Source of the DNA: Phragmites australis
Taxonomy: Eukaryota; Streptophyta; Magnoliopsida; Poales; Poaceae
DNA: 64,000 nucleotides
NCBI RefSeq assembly: GCF_958298935.1
Contig: NC_084923.1
Location: 24,838,501-24,902,500, forward strand
Direction: 5' to 3'
In this document: in pieces, positions 1-9,836 of the stretch
How the letters are laid out: every line of letters begins with the position of its first letter
Numbering within the stretch: the stretch's first letter is position 1
Translations under genes and position numbers: made by a program
Notes under the pieces: model-generated
Seen by the model: the letters and a program-made list of their open reading frames with translations, nothing else
Told to the model about the DNA's origin: nothing
Database searches by the model: none

Positions 1-844
1 AAACCAAAGGAAAAGGAAGTGATTTTTAAACATTTGCTTTACTACACTAAAAGGGCATTATATTTGTGATACTGAGAATGATTGCTCAACAGCATAAATG
101 AGACCTTATGTCACCCTTGATGTCGAAAGTTCTACCTCCGAGGTGTCATAAGTGGAATTCAGTTTGGTGCTATGTCCAAATCATGTTGCTCGTGTCATCT
201 AGTTTTGGTGATGGTTCTTGTATTCTCTGTTTTTTTTTTTTCCATGGTTGGAGCACTTGATTCTGAGTTTATCACAAGGAACTATATTTTGCATTTTTTA
301 CTAGTATTATTTGCGTTAAACTCGTTACATATCTTATTGTTTGATCAAATTGGTTACTTGGAGACATGAATCATTTAGTTGTAACTTCTGTGGAACTTTA
401 CATTTCTAAACTAGTATCGTTATAGATTGTGGATGCTTCCATAGTCTTAGGCTGCTGTGACATTTGTCACGCGCTTCTGGGATCCGAGATTCTTGAAGAA
501 TCCTATCCATTCTTGGGTTATGTATGGAAAGATAGAAGTCTACAATTTTGGGTATTCACTTAATTTTGTTATTCTACATGGATTTTGTTCATATCAAGCA
601 CCCATCTGTCCTTGCTCTGTGAAGTGTGTTCTACATTTTACCCTGTTAGCCATCTTTATGCAATTCATATTACGGTGATATTGAACATAGGAGTAGTTCT
701 GCTACTTTTGTTTGACTGCTCATGAAGTAATTAGCATCTTTTTTATCAACTTTTAATTCGTGGCTGGTTCCATCTTTTTTCAGACTCTTGTGTCTATCCT
801 GAAGGAGTAGAGGACATTCCATCTCCTTTATTTCTTGAATAGGA
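1..844 (+). other. Upstream region and 5' UTR of the F-box gene
   Basis: This T-rich stretch has no convincing coding sequence; the short open frames in it are poor in codon structure. A pyrimidine-rich tract ends in a cag at 781-783, a good 3' splice site. The 61 bases that follow lead straight to the ATG at 845. The simplest reading is that a 5' UTR intron covers much of this region and that the transcript starts further left, perhaps outside the window. This is inference from splice-site appearance only. Confidence 0.4.
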
Positions 845-1597
845 ATGGAAAATGAAGTTCCTGGTGAAGTTCTCAAGGCTGTTTTCCAATTATTGGACGG
901 GAAAGACCTAGTGTTTTGCATGCTTGTATGCCGTCAGTGGCATGAAATTGCGAAGGACGATTACTTCTGGAAATGCATTTGCGCACGAAAATGGCCTTCC
1001 ATTTGCAAACAGCCACCTTCTGATGCAAACTACCAAAAACTCTATTTAACCTTCTCCAAGCCACGGAAGACGCAGCACCTCCCTGTACCAAGGCTCACAT
1101 TTGAGGATCTGGTGTTTTATATTGATATGTGGCTTGATGGGCCACTCATCTTTTCTCAAGCAGTTTCAGGCTGCACCCTTCGAGCAGGCCTACAGTGCGC
1201 ACCTCGCGGCATTCCAGATATACTTGCTGCCCATATAAATACCCTAGACTGCATTATGATGATGGAAGTCGAACCCAAGCTGGCAATCCCTACGGGGCAA
1301 GCCATCACTGTGTCTGTTCTCGCCCACCGCAAGGATACCAACAAGATGGCTTGCATAATTAATGAATCAACATTTGAGTACATTGACAGTAATGCAGCGC
1401 GTGCACTGGCATACGAGTACCTCCAGTTTTCGCCGAGAAACCCATTCATATCAGACATCCGAGCATGGTTGTCCCTGCTGTTCCTGTCCAAAGGATCAAA
1501 CGTCATTGAGGTATTTGGTATTGAGCTAGATTTTTGTGACGCTGCAAGGTCAGAGACCGAAATTCTGTGGCTCTTAGATATGCTTGATTGGAAATAG
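845..1597 (+). CDS. F-box protein (At5g39250-like)
   Basis: An uninterrupted 250-residue frame. Residues about 4-48 form a recognisable F-box: VPGEVLKAVFQLL, then LVCRQWHEIAKDDYFWK and the CxRKWPS end. F-box proteins are the substrate-binding subunits of SCF E3 ubiquitin ligases and bind SKP1-like ASK proteins through this domain. The rest (about 50-250) has no kelch or leucine-rich repeats that I can see. It resembles a small conserved plant family of about 250 residues that I associate with Arabidopsis At5g39250, recalled rather than searched. The length fits that family, so the gene looks complete. The start is the first ATG after a likely 5' UTR splice acceptor at 783, and the F-box follows at once. 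The substrate is unknown. Confidence 0.85.
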   Translation: MENEVPGEVLKAVFQLLDGKDLVFCMLVCRQWHEIAKDDYFWKCICARKWPSICKQPPSDANYQKLYLTFSKPRKTQHLPVPRLTFEDLVFYIDMWLDGPLIFSQAVSGCTLRAGLQCAPRGIPDILAAHINTLDCIMMMEVEPKLAIPTGQAITVSVLAHRKDTNKMACIINESTFEYIDSNAARALAYEYLQFSPRNPFISDIRAWLSLLFLSKGSNVIEVFGIELDFCDAARSETEILWLLDMLDWK

Positions 1598-2500
1598 AAG
1601 TTTTCGTTTTATTTTATTTTTCTTGTGATTTGCCGCATGTAAAGACATGTTCATGGTTGGTTCATCTCTTCCTGTTGCATGTATGCTACGGAACTACTTT
1701 TGGAAACTTGGAACAAATTGCACCAGTTACTCCAGGTGTAGCAGAGCATCAATTGCTTCTGATTCTGATCATGTTGCTCATCTTCATGTCTTCTCGGTTT
1801 TAGAAATGAACACATGGTAATGCTTGAAGCATATTTCTTCTAGCTTTTGGATCATGTTCTTTGCTTCACCAGGCACCATTTTTTAGGATGTTTTTCTCAT
1901 GTACCAGATTATACTGCTATTGGTCATGAGTTAAATAATATGTGATATCGTCCTTGGGTCTAAAAATGGAAAATGTGCTGAGTCTGTCTCCGTTCGTCCA
2001 ATGTTGAAGGGTGGCATGGTATCGCGACCAACCATGTAAGAGTTTCCAAAAACGGCATCTGTTTTTGAAGTCAAGAAAATGACTCTTCATCGGCATCCTC
2101 TGTTTCTGCCGATCCGGTTTCTTTTTCGGCAGTACTCTCGTGCAGTCTATATCGAATTCTTCATGACTGCACCGCAGCCACATTCCCATGGTACTGCCTC
2201 CAATCTCGACATGTCAGGTCAGGGGAAAAACACATGGCCTGATCCACAATATATATGCAGAAAAAAAAATCCTACAGCTGGCAGCCTGCATACAATAATA
2301 CCCAACTGATGCGCGATGCTGAAACGAACATCCCTAAGACTGAGACTTGCTTGAGTTCTGTGGATGTGTGACGTCACAGGTGACATCCTACGCCACTACA
2401 TGCATAACGATCCGGCCTCTCGACTGGAGTACTGACTGGCGAACCTAAAAGCAGCAACTGCAGCTCACTTGTACGCTTACAACCACCTAGATAACAATAT
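1598..2500. other. 3' UTR and intergenic DNA after the F-box gene
   Basis: T-rich sequence just after the stop is probably 3' UTR. The remainder holds no gene I can support. On the minus strand near 2075-2145 a short acidic reading frame ending in a stop could mimic a C-terminal exon, but nothing around it supports a gene. Confidence 0.4.
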
Positions 2501-3395
2501 TGTTAGGGAAAAATAAGCTAGTACGAAGATAACGGTTGAAGATCACTATTTCGGTCCTTTTAATTTTTTGTTAGAAGCTCGATCTCTGATATTATTATAT
2601 CCTTTCATGGTATCCGTTCGCACCTATAAAGCCTTTCTCGGCTCTGCCGGTTCAACCCCCGAAGCCTTTCAAAACACAGCATCTCGAAGCCTCGGTCCTC
2701 CGAAACTTCGGCCTCTCAAAGTCCCGGCCCTCTAAGGTTCCATTTCCCAACACATTCACCTCCCTGTTCTATGCCTCCCAAGGCCCTCGTCACGGGACGA
2801 TTAAGCCACCTTCCCGAAGGCAACAGGGTGAGTTAGCAGACCCTGGAAAGATCTGCTGGAAGGGAAGTATTGGTCATGCTTTGCTTGCTAGGAAGTGACC
2901 GGCATTAAAGGTCTAGGCTGATGGGAACCACTCTGGCATCCTGGCGTGATGAGGACTATCCTGACACCCCTGACAATGCGGCGTCGGGTCGCAATCGGTA
3001 ACCGGCTCGCCCTCCTCAGGGGGCAGACACCACGATAATTACCACGATGGATATTTATCTTCCGACAGGATAGAAGGTAGTTATCCGGGATAAGGTTCAG
3101 TAATTTAGCTGGATCCCGAATATTTGTACATTATGATAACTTGTACGCCAAGTTACGTATGGCCATATAAATAGGAGGAGATGGTCCTCGCCAAGGGGGG
3201 ACCCAACAGAACGGCAAAAATAGAAACACACTACAGCGAACGCAGTGATACTCCCCTCCCAGAGTAACACATTTTTCTATCATCAATAAATTTGTGGTGT
3301 TTCTTCCTCTCAAACTTCGTCTCTAAACTTGAGTCTCCTCCTTAAAAGAAACTCTTGCCGTACTTGCTGGGGCAAGACGAACTCTTGCTCCAACA
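2501..3395 (+). mobile_element. Solo LTR, gypsy-type
   Basis: An 895-bp block begins TGTTAGGG and ends CTCCAACA, the TG...CA form of an LTR with short inverted ends. It carries a TATA-like ccatataaatag at about 3163-3174 and a downstream region typical of R/U5. The flanking five bases are aatat on the left and aacat on the right, a target duplication with one mismatch. No internal retrotransposon sequence is attached, so it is read as a solo LTR left by unequal recombination. It sits between the F-box gene and the Pumilio pseudogene. Confidence 0.7.
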
Positions 3396-4371
3396 AACAT
3401 AAACAACAAAAGCCGAGTTGCATCTCTGTTTGCAACAGATGGAGCTCGATTGTTGTTAGCTGCCAGCAATGGCCATTGTATAGATAGGTACATAGCAGAG
3501 AGAACAGACCAGACCGACGCAGAGGGGATCCGGAGGAGGAAGAAGCAGCTCGCTAGCTTAGCACAGGTGCAGCGGAAGAGGAACCTCGATGGTGTAGGCT
3601 ACGTGCTGCCCTGCCCGTGTAGGTACCTCATCAGCGTGTCCAAGTTGCTCTTCGCTGCATCCACCAGCATGCCTAGCTGCCACTCGTTCGCCCGCCATCA
3701 CCATCATCGTCTGGATCACCAAGTTGGAGTACATGTTGATCATCATGCCCTTGTCCCACCTGGTTCTAAGACTAAACCGAATGTAAACTGCATGTATTAT
3801 TGGTCTGCCGACACCAAGCTGGATTATTAGATACTCACTCATGCCTCTAGACTCCATGTATAGTTATTTACCTGCACAACATAGTTTCCAAATTGGTCTG
3901 CCGGCGATTGGTAACAGCTTCCACAATCTATGACATCAATGTACGGTAGATTTCTGAATCATCACAGAACGCCAGCGCTTGCTCGGGAGTTTAGGATGGT
4001 AAACAAATGAGTGGGTGATGAACAAAAACTATACACGGATGAATGCAGATCAAATGATGATGCCAAATGAACAACCTGAATGACACGACATCCTCACGAA
4101 TGGGTGGACTACGCCTTGGCCGTTCCGCAGAAGCTACTGGTGCTGAATGAACTTATACGCTGCGGTGCCACGCGCTCTATGCATTTCTGAACAACACGGT
4201 TTGCGTTCTGGTCGCTGAGCACATTTCAGCATCGTGCTGCAAAGCTCCCTGGACATCTCAACCTCCTGACCAAGGTCGCTTATTTCAAAAGCCTAAAGAG
4301 ACATAGCAAATCAACAATATTCAACTAGCACATCATTGATGAAGTTCACCGCAAAAAGATAAAAAAAAGCG

Positions 4372-5187
4372 CTGTACTTTGCAGACAAGTAAAGAGCTTA
4401 TGCACTTATTAGTCATGCATTCCAATTCACATGAACATTAAATCAGAGGCCACTCATAAAAAATAGATAAAATTAGGTAGATACCATCACAAAAGTATCC
4501 ATATTATGTCATTCTTATACCGATGATATTATCTAACTTTTATGATTTTTGCGATGGTATCCAGCAAATTGCCCTTAAAAAATATAGTGCAACTTTCCAA
4601 GCTATACAAATACATAAAACACGTCCAAATATGAACTGATGTAAAAGGCACATTGTCTGGTTTACCTTCTGGATCACTTGATAACCGTGCATATGGAGGC
4701 TTAGGCCTAACACATGCCCACCAATTAGATGACCGATGAGCTTCCTTCTGGTAGAATGGCAGTACTTTGCAGATAAGTAAAGAGCTTATATACTTACTAG
4801 TCATGCATTCCAATTCACATGAACATTAAATTAGAGGCCACTCGTAAAAAATAGACAAAATTAGATGGATATCATCACAAAAGTGTCCATATTGGAAAAT
4901 AATATCGATATGAGGATGACATGTGGGCCCATATGTCATCCTCACGCCGATGATATTTTCCAATTTTTGTAATTTTTGCGATGGTACCCAACAAATTGTC
5001 CCTAAAAAATATGGTGCAACTTTCCAAGCTATATAAATACATAGAACACGTCCAAATATGAACTGATGTAAAAGGCACAGTGTCCAGTTTACCTTCTAGA
5101 TTACTCGACAACCTGCATATGGAGGCTTAGGCCTAACACATGCCCGCCAATTAGATGACTGGTGAGCTTCCTTCTGGTAGAATGGTG
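4372..5187. repeat. Tandem duplication carrying a Pumilio exon
   Basis: Copy A (about 4372-4760) and copy B (about 4762-5187) align along their length, both starting with a tactttgcagayaagtaaag motif and ending gagcttccttctggtagaatgg. Each contains one copy of the same Pumilio exon on the minus strand (4666-4747 and 5093-5173). Copy B has lost one base in the MHG codons and has a stop where copy A has Gln. Copy B is about 36 bp longer because it keeps a full palindrome that copy A has lost in part. Confidence 0.85.
4892..4963. repeat. 72-bp palindrome
   Basis: The left half ttggaaaataatatcgatat and the right half (reading back from 4963) ttggaaaatatcatcggcgt are near-complementary arms. They meet at a gacatgtgggcccatatgtc centre. 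It may be a tiny MITE or foldback insertion. In the sister copy of the tandem duplication only a remnant of the right arm is present (about 4506-4545). Confidence 0.7.
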
Positions 5188-6088
5188 GTCCGTGCTCAAG
5201 AAGTCGATGGAAAAGCAATAAGAGATTAGCAATAGGAGTTCATGCTCAATTATATCCTAGAGCTTCAAAGATTCAGTTTATATAAAACAGGGCATCTCGA
5301 GCGAAAACACCTTAAATGTTGGAAATTTTGCAAATTTGTCAAAAAAAAACATACCTAGAAGCTTTCAAATTTCTCGAAAAAATACACAACTATAAGTGAG
5401 GTTATGGTACATCCATGCAAAAATTCATGAGCAACCTCAATTTCATTTGCAATATACAAAGATGACAAATTTCAGGTCCATTAGCACCACATCACAAATG
5501 TTGGTCATATAGTGCTATTGCACCGCAACTTTTTCTTTTTTTTCTTATCTCACAAAAGGAATCAAATTTGAACTTGAAAATTTGAATTAATATAGAACAT
5601 AAGCTCACCTACAACTCAGGAATTTTAAGGTTTTTTGAGAACTATGTAAATTGTATAAGAAATTTGCATCATTTTAAAAAACTAGCCTATTTTCACATGA
5701 GGTGCACCATATGTAGAAGTTGGAGGAAACCTTCTGGACGGCCTGAATGTTAACAAAGACATCAATGGTCAGCATACAAATATAAGGCATGATTTGTGCA
5801 TGACAATAATTTTTTTGGAACACTGCATAGACCATAGTTATCTCTTATTTTGTTGCTGTCTCAAGAACCTGATGCACAACATGGTTCCCCGTTAGATCAG
5901 CACTGCATATAAAAATTACAGTAAGGAATGGCTATATATGACTCACATAAATCACAAGTTGATGCTGCACTTGAGTGTTGAAATAGTTATATGCACCTGA
6001 AAGCAGGTACTTGACCCTTGATGTGAATGAGATTGAAGGTGCAGTTCACTGGAGATACTCATCTGTTATTGAAGGAGTTCAAAGTTCA

Positions 6089-6172
6089 AGTGCCCCAGCA
6101 AAAGTTGAGCAAGACACCCAAATCATGCTTGAGCATGATTTGGGAGTCTTGCTGAACTGTCGTTGGGGCACT
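6089..6172. repeat. 84-nt near-perfect hairpin
   Basis: Two 40-nt arms pair at 35 of 40 positions around a four-base loop (ttga). Arm 1 begins agtgccccagc and arm 2 ends gttggggcact. Outside the core a gttca/tgaac pair can extend the stem across a bulge. It could be a MITE core or a foldback RNA. The very tight loop and the agtgcc ends favour a transposon palindrome over a microRNA precursor. Confidence 0.65.
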
Positions 6173-6214
6173 AAAAATCGTGAACCTGAGGCACCACTAC
6201 AAACAGACACATGA

Positions 6215-6447
6215 CATGTTTGGTTCATTACCACACATTGTCACATCACCTTGCCAAATCTTGCCTAAGGTGTGGTGAACAAATTGTTAGCTACACATTA
6301 GGCAAGGTTTGTCTAAGGAATGCTTCTATTGATAGGTGGGGTCTAGAGAAAAAAAATGTAGAATGTAAATTTTTTGTCAATGATCTAAAGAGCTTCCACA
6401 AAAAATATTGGCAAAATTTGACAAAGTGTCGTAGCCAACCAAACATG
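6215..6447. mobile_element. MITE with about 29-bp terminal inverted repeats
   Basis: The left end catgtttggttcattaccac and the reverse complement of the right end, catgtttggttggctacgac, match over most of about 29 bp and both continue to a ttgtca. The 233-bp element is AT-rich and non-coding. A clear target duplication was not found, so the superfamily is left open; the tgtttggtt motif is common in grass MITEs. Confidence 0.6.
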
Positions 6448-6740
6448 CCCTTCATGATTGCTCATTTACCCTTAAAGATTGAAGCCAGCAGTTTCTTTCG
6501 CATTGTTGTCATACAAGTTCATTATTTGTGAACAACAGGAATTGATTCATGCCTTCAGCAAACACTGTTGCCAGGTCAAATTCTTCCTCTCCCAGTAGTA
6601 GCTCAAGAAAAGTTGGCTCTGTTTTGGCCAGAACAAGAAGTTTTGAATTCCGATCATCTGAAGGTTCCTACAGATCTATAGAAACATTCGGATAATCTGG
6701 AGTCAAAACTTTGCTGCTTGGATCATCCTGAGGAGGAAAC

Positions 6741-7870
6741 AACAACCTTTTCAATACCATAAAGATAATATTTTCAGTAATATACTAGAATATATTGGTG
6801 CAACTACTAAAAGATGGTGCATATTAGCATGTATACTTGATGTACATTACCATGCACAAGTTACCACTCTACGGTACTGATTGTTCACTACTCACTACTC
6901 AATGGATCATATCCCATATTGAATCAAAGATAGACAAACTTCTCAAAGTAAATTTTCTCTACTAATGGTTTCTGCATCAATAGAAAAAAATAAAGCCCTA
7001 CTTTTATTCGGACACATAACTATTTCATGCAATGTATGACAACTAGCAAAATGCAGTACCCTATAGCAGGGAAGGTAACTCATTATTAAAAATTAATACC
7101 TATTTTATCATTTAAAAATAGGTAGTCTACAGAATCATGTAAACAGCAAATAGTCTAAGAGTTATGTTAAACAGTGTACCTAAACTCTCCAAATGCATGA
7201 CAAGGGTTCGCTATTCAGCATCCTTGACTTGATGAATCCACATCGGAATGTGGAAACAAAAGTTATACGTTCCCTTTTATGGGAGGCAACTACTAAAAAT
7301 ATATATTAGCTTCTTAAGCAAAAAGGATTACCTCCTCCAACATCTGGCTAGATCTGAGATCTATTCAGTCAAGAAACCCTAATGGGTTTATCAAACTTCA
7401 GTCTTAGATCTTCAATGGCCAATAGTCCTATTTGGGAAATTATTGGCTCCCAACAAGCAAGATTACCGCCTCCACAGTAATATATGTTATTAAATTTCTG
7501 CCTTATCAAAAGGCTCAACCCCAAATAGATAGGTCTAAGAAGCAGTAGTTTACCTTGCTACAATCTTGAACGAGTTGCTGGTGTTAAGTCGGATGAAAAA
7601 GAGGATAAATTGGTTGCCACCCAAGCCACAGATCTAATAGAGTGTTGCAGGCAAAGCCGGTAGAAAGAATATGATTGGGGCAGATCAGGATAGGATATGG
7701 TTGATCGACTCACAACAATAACTATAACAAAAGGGACGCAAGAAATCAGCAAGTTATGGTGATGCAAGTATGGAAGAGGAAGGCAATGGAAGGTGGTGTC
7801 AAAGGGGGTAGGTAGGGGTGGCGGCGAGATTGGGGGAGTGGCAATGGAGTGAGCAAGGAGGGGTATGTTA
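6741..7870 (-). other. Possible 5' exons of a decayed minus-strand gene
   Basis: Exon-like blocks on the minus strand include one ending gtagcaag with a gtaaac donor at about 7555, one ending atgttggaggag with a gtaatc donor near 7330, and an open block from about 7290 to 7160. A tatataac TATA-like stretch lies near 7870 on the same strand. They may be the 5' part of the Pumilio gene, but I see no PUF motif in them. The rest is AT-rich with no gene. Confidence 0.25.
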
Positions 7871-9836
7871 TATATAAAGAAAACCCTAAAATATGATAAA
7901 AGTCCATTTTACCCCTTAAAGTATTTTGTGGTTTATTTAATCTTTTAAAGTTTCAATATCGGATCAATCTACACCTGAAGTGGTTTTGCTAGGAGGTTTT
8001 GATTACGTGGACAATGGTATTGCCATCTGTCCCGCCATATCAGACACAACCTTTCATGTCACCCTTTTCTCCCCCATCACCCACCCACACACAGAGATAC
8101 CCAGTCATGGTCCCAGAGATTTAGGGAAGCCTGGGAGGACTTTTAGAGGAATATTTTATCAATAAAAATATGCTCTAATTAATAAAGCCATATTTAAATA
8201 TTAAAATAGTGAAAGAAGAAAAATATGTTCACTAGTATATAATAAAATATAGATGAAGCAAATGCTAACTAAACAAGCCTACGGTTATGAGGCAATTGCT
8301 TTTTTCGAGTCTTGACGCTTTGGAAGCCGAAGAAAAGTGTAATGGAGGCCTTCAACTAAACATAAACACAAAGTGAATTCTTAGTGTGTTCATATGTACA
8401 TCATAAAGACAACTTTCATCAACGACTACTATGAGTATTATTCAAGGATTTCAAGGTTATGAGCTTAGTTTGGATATACTTTTGACCACTCTGAATTCCT
8501 TAAATCTATTTTCAGTGAAGTATTTACCATACAACCATAAGCGAAAGGTAATTAACTTTGATATGCTTCTCAGCTAGTAGGATTTCCTCAACCATCAGCT
8601 TCATCAACGTTTTGTTTTGCTTCCTTCGGGAAGCATGAAAAGTAGGCGGCAACGTTTTTTCAATATAGAAACAGCCGAACAAGATGATTGGGATTGTCGA
8701 GATAGCTTCTACGCTTGGAAGAAACAAAAGAGAGCAAGTCACATAACCTATTAACTGCAATACTTAACTTATTGGCTGACCTAGTTAATGACTTAACATT
8801 GCATATTTTGTTGACAGCTTGCCCATATGTATAGTCTACAGACTTTTGGGGCCCGCCCCTCTGCCATGCCCGACGGCTGGCCCTGTCTACAAGCGCGTCC
8901 TCGTGTGGACGCTGCTGCTAACAGCGTCGTTCCTATTTTTAAAAACGTTTCTCCTTTTTGACTACTTTTAAAATTACGAATATTTTAATTCACATTTCCT
9001 ACATCTCATACGTCCAAAATCTTCGAGAGATTTCAGGCGCCGTGCCGTATGAACACGTCGCCGCCGGATTAGGAGGTGGGGGTTCAGGAGGGTGGTTCGT
9101 GATGCCAAATTTAGAAGGAGGATGGAGGTGGCGGTTGGACCGGCGATGGACGGTAGCTTGGCTGTGTGGCGACGGGCGATGCCACGGGCGATAGGGGGGT
9201 TAGCGGCGGGGGAGCATAAAAATAGATTAATTAGTGCGGTAGAGATGGTGGGTGCGAATCCAGTAACGAGGAAGTCACCGAGATGGGAGGAGGTGGGAGG
9301 AGCGAGACAAGGTATCGACACCGGGCCTATGGTGCATGAGAAAGCTGTGGGAGATTGAAGATGACACCCTGACGGCTTGATCTATATCCATCTGTCCATG
9401 TTTATTGACTGATTTTTTTTAATTCAAGCATACAAAGAATAAGATCACCCATTTTAATTATTATAGATAAAAGAATATGGTATACGGAGTTGCCTGTCAG
9501 CGGCCAATCTAGCGAAGGGCAGGGGCAGAGACGAATCACGAATCTTCAAGCACAGAAGACGGTAAGAAGATCGGTTCGAATTATAAAAAAAATTACTAGT
9601 TTCATTGTACCCATTGCTCATACAGCTCGACAACGAAAGCATGCACGACCATAAATTCAGAATGTCCGTGAAAAGCAAGCTAGACAACAAAACAAGCACA
9701 AACTAGTTTTTTTATGTGAAGGATGGAGATTTATTCGTTCCAAATAGGGGATAGCATAAACTAGCTTATCATTGTTGTCGTGGAGCACAGGCCACGACCA
9801 GGCCCATGCAGCCTAAGCAGAGCAGATAGCCCGGGC
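7871..9836. other. Intergenic DNA, no supported gene
   Basis: About 2 kb without a reading frame I would defend. A GC-rich patch at about 9040-9350 opens frames on both strands, a composition effect. The segment 8165-8810 is AT-rich. No repeat or RNA gene was recognised. Confidence 0.5.

Larger units (their letters stand above)
3558..6740 (-). pseudogene. Decayed Pumilio/PUF RNA-binding protein gene
   Basis: PUF proteins bind 3' UTRs of mRNAs through about eight 36-residue repeats. Exon remnants on the minus strand, in gene order, carry clear PUF-repeat motifs. At 4747-4666 the frame reads LGLSLHMHGYQVIQK with a gt donor. At 4292-4076 it reads AFEISDLGQEVEMSREL, then after a one-base shift DQNANRVVQKCIERVAP and a GCRVIQ end. 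At about 3995-3872 it ends DQFGNYVVQ and a gt donor. At 3759-3558 the C-terminal repeat appears as YSNLVIQT and WQLGMLVDAAKSNLDTL in different frames. The 4747-4666 and 4292-4076 exons join in phase. Defects include a frameshift and two stops in the 4292-4076 exon, a stop and shift in the next, and shifts in the last. Weaker candidates are 5880-5825 (GNHVVHQVLE) and 6740-6535. The family call is confident for 3558-4750; the upstream limit is not. Confidence 0.75.

Noticed and set aside
172..369. A 65-residue frame with a hydrophobic start
   Set aside because: T-rich non-coding sequence upstream of the F-box gene; the hydrophobicity follows from T-rich codons.
2075..2145. Minus-strand acidic tail frame (ESTAEKETGSAETEDADEE then stop)
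   Set aside because: It looks like a C-terminus, but no upstream exon could be linked because a solo LTR and the Pumilio remnant lie next to it.
4529..5111. Two similar minus-strand frames (FYQKEAHRSSNWWACV, and its partner) suggesting a gene family
   Set aside because: They are out-of-frame readings through the duplicated Pumilio exon; the frame giving the PUF motif is different.
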